Assembly (NCBI RefSeq): GCF_000002235.5
Contig: NW_022145597.1
Span: 26,490,423 to 26,554,422 of the forward strand
Direction of reading: 5' to 3'
From: Strongylocentrotus purpuratus
Taxonomy: Eukaryota; Echinodermata; Echinoidea; Camarodonta; Strongylocentrotidae
Length of the DNA: 64,000 bases
Both the position numbers and the translations under genes were made by a program. Below are positions 57,401 to 64,000 of the stretch, piece by piece. Numbering within the stretch: position 1 is the stretch's first letter; each line of letters begins with the position of its first letter. The notes under the pieces are model-generated. The model did no database searches. It had not been told where the DNA came from and saw only the letters and a list, made by a program, of their open reading frames with translations.

Positions 57401-60400
57401 ATATCCGATATATGCATGTGTATGGAATTATGATGTGCTACAGATACCTGTATCTTAATTGGATAAGATATGTGACTTATCCCCTTTTGACCGGGATAAA
57501 AGTCATATCAAAATGTTTGTTGCATTGATATCTATCAGACAGCAGATGATGGTCCCGGTCAATAGGGGATGGGTATCTAAAAAAGGCCCATATATCCGAT
57601 ATATGCATCTGTATGGAATAATTATATTTTAAAAGAGAGACATGTACCTTTATAAATAAGATATGTGACTTATCCCCTTTTGACCGGGATGAAAGTCATA
57701 TCAAAATGTTTGTTGCATTCATATCTATCAGACAACAGATGATGGTCCCGGTCAATAGGGGATGGGTATCTAAAAAAGGCCCATATATCCGATATATGCA
57801 TGTGTATGGAATTATGATGTGCTACAGATACCTGTATCTTAATTGGATAAGATATGTGACTTATCTCCTTTTGACCGGGATAAAAGTCATATCAAAATGT
57901 TTGTTGCATTCATATCTATCAGACAACAGATGATGGTTCCGGTCAATAGGGGATGGGTATCTAAAAAAGGCCCATATATCCGATATATGCATGAGTATGG
58001 AATTATGATGTGCTACAGATACCTGTATCTTAATTGGATAAGATATGTGACTTATCCCCTTTTGACCGGGATAAAAGTCATATCAAAATGTTTGTTGCAT
58101 TCATATCTATCAGACAACAGATGCTGGTCCCGGTCAATAGGGGATGGGTATCTAAAACAAGGCCTCGATATATCCGATATAATTATGCATGTGTATATGG
58201 AATAATAATATTTTACGTAAGACATGTATCTTTTTTGCCAAGATATGTGACTTATCCCCTTTTGACCGGGATAAAAGTCATATCAAAATGTTTGTTTATT
58301 CATATCTATCAGACAACAGATGCTGGTCCCGGTCAATAGGGGATGGGTATCTAAAACAAGGCCTCGATATATCCGATATAATTATGCATGTGTATATGGA
58401 ATAATAATATTTTACGTAAGACATGTATCTTTTTTGCCAAGATATGTGACTTATCCCCTTTTGACCGGGATAAAACTCATATAAAAATGTATGTTGTTTT
58501 CATATCTATCAGACAACAGATGATGGTCCCGGTCAATAGAGGTTGGGTACCTAAAACAGGCTTATATCAGATATGTTTATGTGCATTGAAATGTTATTTT
58601 TTGAATATCCGAAAATCCGAATATCAAACTGGCTTGATATTCGCACTTTGAATATCGAATATCGAATATCGAATATCTTTCTAACTTCACGCCGGTCAAT
58701 TGTGCGGGTACTTTTATCAGCGCTGCTTCCCGCGCCGGCCGGGCTTTGGTCAGAGGCGTTCGCGTAGCCCTGCGTTGGATCGCAGGATACCTCGCTTATC
58801 GTAGGGGTAGGAGATCCATGGTTGGAAACAACGCCATATACAGCGCCTGTACTGCATGTACCCGGGGTGGTAGCGGGGGAACTAATTTCTCCTATATCAG
58901 CGTATTCATGGTATGAATGCCCATCTGTAGAGCACTGGTATGTCTGAGCGGTGTGAGGAATCCGTTCAGTAAGACTCGGCAAGTGAGATTGCACCGTCAG
59001 AGCCTGACGATGGCGTCTCAGTGATAGAAGCCCCATTCCAATGATGATAGCGATGGAGATTGGTAAAGAGATATACAGATACATCCAACCTGTCAAAAAA
59101 TTAAAAAATAAATAAACAAGAAAGTGCTGTTATTTATTGTAATTTGTTGTTATCATTATCATTATTATCATTGCTGTTATTACTATTACAATACATTAAA
59201 AAAAAAAAAAATCATTATTAGTAATAATATTATATCATTGTTGTTTTTATCATTATCATCACATCGTCGGCCTTATGCCAAAAGGGCCTTAACCCGATTT
59301 TGGGGGTTATTGAGAAAGGGAAAGAAAGAAGAGGAAGAAGAAAAGAAAAGGGGGAAGAAGGAGATCGGGGGGGGGGGTGCGAGAGAGAAGGAAGGAAAAG
59401 GAAAAAAGAAGAGCTAAAAGGGACCAAAAAAGAGGAAGAAGAAAAAAAGGGTGAAAGAATTTCGATGCGGTGTTCGAGTAGAATTCTGTGAGATGATGAT
59501 ATACTTTCTCGTAGCTTGATGTGACGAGGTGTCTCTATCCAGATATCTGTTGATAGTATTATAGAATATAGAAGCCTGAAATGACCTTCTGCTCGTAACC
59601 GACAAGTCACCGCATTAACATTAAATTGCAAATAGTGTTCAACAACACGATGGTGGATGAAACTTTCCAATATTTGAAGATATATGACCTTCAGACCATA
59701 TTGTTTCATTATTTTTTATTCAATCAATCAACGTCAAAGAATTGATTTATCATCGCTCTTCAATTTATTATTTCACCTTTTAATGTACTTTCATTCTTAT
59801 GAATCACGAAAGAACACTGAATTGGATTCTTCAATGTTTGTTTTGATTAATTTCCTCCCCTTTCCTTCTCCCTGTTTAATACTGATAAATTTCAATTTTT
59901 CTTAATCAAGGCCTTGCCTCCCAGGCTGTTGCCTCCACCCGCCCCCGCTAAAAAAAGAGAGAGAGAAGGAAGGAAAAGAAAAAAAGGAGAGCTAAAAGGG
60001 ACTAAAAAAGAGTAAGAAGAAAAAAAGGGTGAAAAGAATTTCGATGCGGTGTTCGAGTAGAATTCTGTGAGATGATGATATACTTTCTCGTAGCTTGATG
60101 TGACGAGGTGTCTCTATCCAGATATCTGTTGATAGTATTATAGAATATTGAAGCCTGAAATGACCTTCTGCTCGTAACCGACAAGTCACTGCATTAACTT
60201 TAAATTGCAAATAGTGTTCAACAACACGATGGTGGATGAAACTTTCTAATATTCGAAGATATATGACCTTCAGACCATAATTGTTTCGTTATTTTTTATT
60301 CAATCAATCAACGTCAAAGAATTGATTTATCATCGCTCTTCAATTTATTATTTCACCTTTTAATGTACTTTCATTCTTATGAATCACGAAAGAACACTGA

Positions 60401-63400
60401 ATTGGATTCTTCAATGTTTGTTTTGATTAATTTCCTCCTCTTTCCTTCTCCCTGTTTAATACTGATAAAATTTTCAATTTTTCTTAATCAAGGCAAAATA
60501 TTATTTTCATATTTTCTTTATGCAAGACAGGAAGAGAGAGAGAGAGAGAATATGTTAAGTGAGAATTATCGAGTACAACTATGAATTGCATCCTTTACAA
60601 TATTTTTCAATTCGCTGAAAATATTCAGAATATGAATATGATAAATCCACATAATACACCAACGCTGTTCAACGCATCCAACGCTCCAACCATAGCCCAT
60701 ACGCCAATGTACCATATTTATCAATATGAAAAGATTTTTAAATGAAATTTGAAGAAAAATCAAATTTACAATGCACTGACAGGCATCAGTTGAAATCATG
60801 AATTCTCTGTGACTGGCTTAGCACTAGTTTCTGAGGGACCAGTCACTAAAGAGAAAATAAAGGGAAGGGAAATTGAAAAAGAAATAAATAAAAGAAGGGG
60901 AATATCAGTTGCAATTTTCCTGCCAACAAGTTGCGGATCGGGATGGGGGTGGGGCAAAAGGCCTTTGCCTCCCCTCCCCCGCCCCCGCTAAAAAAAAAAG
61001 AGAGAAGGAAGAAAAATGAAAAAAGGAGAGCTAAAAGGGACCAAAAGAGAGGAAGAAGAAAAAAAGGGTGAAAAGAAGGGGAGATAGAAAACCTAAAAGA
61101 GAGAGAAGGAAGGGAAAGGAAAGGGAAAGAGGAGAGAAAGAGAAAGAAAAAACGTAGGGGAGATCAGTTGCCAACAAAGTGTAAATCAGGGGGGGGGGGA
61201 CACTGGCGTACTGATTGGGGAGGGGGCTCGGGGGAAATAAAATTCAAACGTGGTTTATTTCTAATTCCATAACGGTGGTTTACACATAATGCTGAAATGA
61301 CATAATTTTCCGAGATTCTTTTAGTAAATTATATTTTTTTATGCGTTTGTTGTAAAATGACAAATTCCTAAATTTACAGCCAGGCAAGAAATATGCTTCT
61401 TGAGATGCCTAGGGGCCTACACGTCAGGGCCTGCGGAACGGCGGGGATCGGGAGCCTTGAGGTCCCTCCCCCCCCCCCTCCACTTTTTTAAAAATAGTAT
61501 GTAAAGAGAAATGGAAAGAAAGAGAGCAAGTAAGAAAAAATAGTTAACTGCCAGTGTCACAACAAAATAAGGTATTAACCGTAATTAAACGCCTAAAATC
61601 CCTGAGCTTCCGGGGCTCTGGCCCTGGACCCAACCGAGGGCCCCAAGGCGGCCCCCTTGATACTCAGCTGACCGTAATTTAGTGCCTAAAACCCTTGAGC
61701 CGAGTCGAGAACGGTACAGCGAATCGTCTTCTTTCTTTAATAATTTTAATGAAACGTCAAAGCTTTCGCGCTTCGCGCGGGAGGGGGGGGGGGGGGGGGG
61801 GGGGGGTGGAACCGAATTCAGACAAGAATTAAGAATCGAGAACGGTACAACGAAACGTCTTATTTCTCTAATAATTCAATGGAACGTCAAAGCTTCCGCA
61901 TATCGCGCTCGAGGGGGAAACTGAATTCAGACGAAGTTTATGAATCGAGAACGGGCAACGAATCGCCTTCTTTCTCTAATGATTTAATGAAACGTAAAAG
62001 CTTCCGCGCTTCGCGCGGCAGGGGAAAAACTGAATTCAGACGAGGATTATTTTCGAGAACAGTACAACGAATCGTCTTCTTTCTCCAATACTTTAATGAA
62101 ACGTCAAAGCTTCCGCGCTTCGTGCAAGAGGGGGGGGGGGTAAACTGAATTCAGACGAGGATTATTTTCGAGAACGGGCAACGAATCGCCTTCTTTCTCT
62201 AATACTTTAATGAAACGTCAAAGCTTCCGCGCTTCCTGCAAGAGGGGGGGGGGGGGTTAACTGAATTCATACGAGGATTATTTTCGAGAACGGGCAACGA
62301 ATCGCCTTCTTTCACTAATGATTTAATGAAACGTCAAAGCTTCGGCGCTTTGCGGAGGGAGTGGGAAAATTGCCCCTCCCTGCACCTCCCCCCCCCCCCA
62401 TTACGTCAATGCTGGTCACCATTACGTACCAATATTTGGCTCGCATAATTTCAAATTTGCCCCCCCCCCCCTAAGAAATCCTGGATCCGCGCCTGCCCGT
62501 GATGACATTCTCTCCATTTCTTCCCGTTCTGCACATAATGTCCTCCTCATTATTCGGAGCAACCTTATTTACATTCTTTCTTTACTTTTAGTCTTTACCA
62601 TATCCTTCCAAAACACAGGGGCGGATCTAGCTTTTTGCCAAGGGTGGGGGGGGGGGTAAACCAAATGCGATGTGGAGCATCGTCCATTGGCCGCATAGCG
62701 GCGAGGCGATTTTCGTTGTTGCTATTTTTAACCCTCGTAAGTGATGTTTTCCTGGCATCTACTAACATGCGGAGCATCGTCCATGAGCCGCGAAGCGGCG
62801 AAGCGATTTTTTGGTGCTATTTTGAACCCCCGTCGGTGATGTTTTCATGGCATCTACTGAAATCTATTACTACTGTGTAGGTCTGGACACATGATAGCAT
62901 TTTTCTATGCACATCACATTTTCACTTGGCAGCCCAAGGGGGATCGGGGGATTTAACCCCCTAAACCGCCTAGATCCGCCCCTGCAACATCTTTGCTGAT
63001 CTTCGTCTCAATATTGATTTATTGGTCGAGTTACATTATTTGCTGGTCTTTTAGAACAACCAGATTTCAGAGGATTCACACTTTTCACAACGAAAAACTT
63101 CTCGATGTTTCAGTCCTTGCGCGATCGTCTCCAGCTCCAGCAGATATTGGGCGTCATCGTGCACACCGGTACTACCGGCGCGCCGCGGCGCAGTATGACG
63201 GCCGCATTAGCTGTGCACTGCGAGCTTCCGTAATTGTTTGTATCGGTAATACTCATAGAGATGGGAGGGAAAGCGCCATCTAAGTTCCATTTCATTGGTT
63301 TAAGGTTTGAAAATTGATACTCAATACTTTTTTGCACATAGCATGTAAAATTCTGAATATTTTATAACACATTTAATACATTTCATGTAAAACTTAATAA

Positions 63401-63731
63401 CTTAACACATTTTATCGAAATTGGCTTCAAAAACAAAAAAACGACCACAAACTTTTGATTATTAGAGAGGCCAAAAATTTAAACGCGATTATCTCGGATT
63501 GGCCAAAAGCAGTAAAGGCCCTTTTGGCATAAGGCCGACGACATTTACTATTATCATCATCATCATCATTGCTATTGTTGTCATTACTATTTATTTAATT
63601 TGCTGCAGGGTTTTCTGATCATCTAGCAACTGCCCACTAAATAAACAGTTAAAGACAGAACAAAAAATACCTACCATTCATTTGATTATCTTCTTCCCTA
63701 CAATTCTGGTTCAAAGTGATCCGAAGGTTTA
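51196..63731 (-). CDS. Single-pass membrane protein, 3' end, split by a foldback element
   Basis: The two 3'-most coding exons of a minus-strand gene whose 5' part lies beyond the window: 63731-63675, then 59089 onward. They encode a short extracellular end, a membrane helix (YLYISLPISIAIIIGMGLL), a basic stop-transfer (LRRHRQ) and a long Ser/Thr/Pro-rich cytoplasmic tail with Tyr sites (YHEYADIG, VYGVVSN, GYANAS, DGYLTAES). Tail reading breaks at 58691, where the 51401-58691 element begins, and resumes in the same frame at 51396 down to a stop at 51196. Tyr-containing tails of this type suit SH2-protein docking; the ectodomain type is unknown. Confidence 0.7.
51535..56045 (+). repeat. Left arm: ~24 tandem ~191-bp units
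   Basis: Each unit contains TTAGGTACCCATCCCCTATTG, then ACCGGGACCATCATCTGTTG, TCTGATAGATATGAATACAA, TATCCCGGTCAAAAGGGGAT, AAGATACCGGTCTGTCTTTA and ATAATTATTCCATACACATG. Spacing of GGTACCCAT starts (51731, 51924, 52116, 52307...) is 190-195 bp. Some 2- to 4-unit blocks are nearly identical (for example 54034-54416 and 54416-54799), a higher-order structure. Confidence 0.9.
56046..58555 (-). repeat. Right arm: ~14 units in reverse orientation
   Basis: GGGTATCTAAAA or GGGTACCTAAAA starts occur at about 56048, 56239, 56429, 56620, 56810, 56997 and onward to 58545. A subset carries a private block (ATTATGATGTGCTACAGATACCTG) not seen in the left arm, so the arms have partly evolved apart. Confidence 0.9.
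58692..59089 (-). CDS. Membrane-protein last exon, 5' piece (TM and proximal tail)
   Basis: It begins after TTTTTTTGACAG and codes G(split)WMYLYISLPI... through TIDR, ending at the CCGG (58692-58695) that borders the foldback element. Beyond it the frame runs into the element (VRKIFDIRYS...), which would replace the native tail with about 40 element-encoded residues before a stop at 58551. Confidence 0.75.
59383..60495. repeat. Tandem duplication of ~575 bp inside the element
   Basis: The block from GAGAAGGAAGGAAAAG to TTTCTTAATCAAGG occurs twice (about 59383-59908 and 59960-60495) at about 97 percent identity by eye. A short third start (purine-rich part only) recurs at 60990-61080. Confidence 0.85.
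61695..62350. repeat. ~105-130-bp tandem repeat, six units
   Basis: Each unit contains GAGAACGG(T/G)(A)CAACGAATCG, CTTCTTTCTCTAAT, AATGAAACGTCAAAGCTTC, GCGCTTCGCGCG, a variable G-run and AACTGAATTCAGACGA. G-run length (from 0 to about 24) is the main length difference between units. Confidence 0.85.
62616..62984. repeat. MITE with CAGGGGCGGATCTAG ends
   Basis: Begins CAGGGGCGGATCTAG and ends CTAGATCCGCCCCTG, perfect inverted termini. Inside, a block of about 100 bp (GGAGCATCGTCCAT ... GTGATGTTTTC ... GGCATCTACT) occurs twice. Another right end of the family (CCTGGATCCGCGCCTG) lies at 62480-62495. Confidence 0.85.
63675..63731 (-). CDS. Membrane-protein penultimate exon (57 bp)
   Basis: Lies between a TTGTTCTTTGTAG acceptor and a GTAGGT donor, phase 1 at both borders, matching the phase of the transmembrane exon. 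It encodes NLRITLNQNCREEDNQMN, a membrane-proximal linker with one Cys. It was found from splice phase alone because it is too short for an ORF scan. Confidence 0.6.
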
Positions 63732-64000
63732 CTACAAAGAACAAATCGAAACTAGACTTTAATTCGTCACTTAGACGAATTAGGTGATACGTATGATAAT
63801 GGTTTGCATAACGAATAATACATTACACGATATATTATTTTGTAAAATGCTTCTCCCATTTATATGCTTCTCCCATTATGATCTATTCATATGTCAAGAT
63901 TAAATTGTGTCTCCTTGATCATCATGGATCTAGGGAAGATAGATTGAAACAATATATGACCTTTGACCCTGTGCAGTAGCCAGTTACACATTTGACTCTA
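63732..64000. other. Upstream intron of the membrane-protein gene
   Basis: No further exon was recognised before the window edge; an ATATGCTTCTCCCATT word is duplicated at about 63848-63880. The 5' exons lie outside. Confidence 0.4.

Larger units (their letters stand above)
51401..58691. mobile_element. 7.3-kb foldback element built from ~191-bp units
   Basis: The outer ends (GTGAAGTTAGAAAGATATTC at the left, its complement ending CTAACTTCAC at the right) continue as about 190 bp of terminal inverted repeat with GATATTC runs. Inside, about 24 units face one way up to about 56045 and about 14 face the other way after it. CCGG flanks both sides. No transposase frame. Foldback elements made of tandem subunits are known from Drosophila FB and sea-urchin TU elements; relation to those is inference from architecture only. 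Confidence 0.85.
59265..63540. mobile_element. 4.28-kb non-autonomous element with 26-bp TIRs
   Basis: CGTCGGCCTTATGCCAAAAG and six further bases at the left are exactly complementary to the right end (63515-63540). ACAT flanks both ends (59261-59264, 63541-63544), a 4-bp target duplication. No transposase-like frame lies inside; the cargo is nested repeats. It fills most of the intron between the two membrane-protein exons (intron about 4.6 kb, 0.3 kb without it). Confidence 0.85.

Noticed and set aside
51535..58555. CRISPR-like array
   Set aside because: Units are about 191 bp with no short-repeat/unique-spacer pattern, and the DNA is eukaryotic with spliced genes.
51652..58651. Repeated open frames of 60-120 codons (DLSPFDRDKSHIKMF-type and MTYPLLTG-type) across the array
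   Set aside because: They recur once per 191-bp unit in either orientation and change frame with unit indels. They are products of the repeat and not protein genes.
59230..60210. Frames of 60-159 codons in the purine-rich duplicated block
   Set aside because: Ser/Phe/Pro-rich readings of GA-rich tandem duplicates inside a transposable element; no domain and no splice support.

Overview
The window is animal nuclear DNA, most likely from an echinoderm and probably a sea urchin. The genes have introns with GT/AG splice sites. There are lineage-divergent rhodopsin-type receptors, an IL-1R/TIR-type immune receptor, tRNA-derived SINEs, L1-like LINE remnants, many small inverted-repeat elements, the CAGGGGCGGATCCAG-type terminal repeats and frequent TAGGCCTA-type words. 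The species call is inference from style, not from a database match. Every gene I could reconstruct with confidence lies on the minus strand; two weak exon candidates are on the plus strand.

Layout. 1-4.4 kb: repeats (SINE tail, snap-back hairpin, MITE, a minisatellite that turns round on itself). 4.4-14.1 kb: two tandem three-exon class A GPCR genes with identical intron positions and phases, both lacking several hallmark GPCR residues. 14.1-20.2 kb: gene-free and repeat-rich, with two SINEs, several inverted-repeat elements and a perfect 74-bp-arm hairpin with a GCAA loop. 20.3-30.2 kb: a nine-coding-exon gene whose splice phases all fit, giving a 628-residue protein with signal peptide, two Ig domains, one membrane segment and a cytoplasmic TIR domain, plus a proposed 5' untranslated exon and an NRF-1-type promoter word. 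31.2-42 kb: two copies of a segment carrying an intronless SGNH-hydrolase-like ORF. The copies are nearly identical in and upstream of the ORF but diverged downstream; copy A has lost the catalytic His, and copy B is interrupted by a 5'-truncated LINE with a clear target-site duplication. 42-51 kb: mostly gene-poor, with a decayed LINE, MITEs, a candidate terminal exon and a candidate first exon of a type II membrane protein. 51.2-63.7 kb: the 3' part of a single-pass membrane protein gene invaded twice.

The most striking object is a 7.3-kb foldback element at 51401-58691. It is built from about 24 units of roughly 191 bp in one orientation, then about 14 units in the other, bounded by matching outer ends and flanked by CCGG on both sides. 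It sits inside the last coding exon of the membrane-protein gene. On paper, removing the element with one CCGG rejoins the two halves in frame. A second element (59265-63540, 26-bp perfect terminal inverted repeats, ACAT target duplication) occupies the preceding intron of the same gene.

Most other apparent reading frames are antisense shadows or repeat-encoded frames. No tRNA genes (other than SINE heads), rRNA genes, CRISPR arrays or viral genes were recognised.
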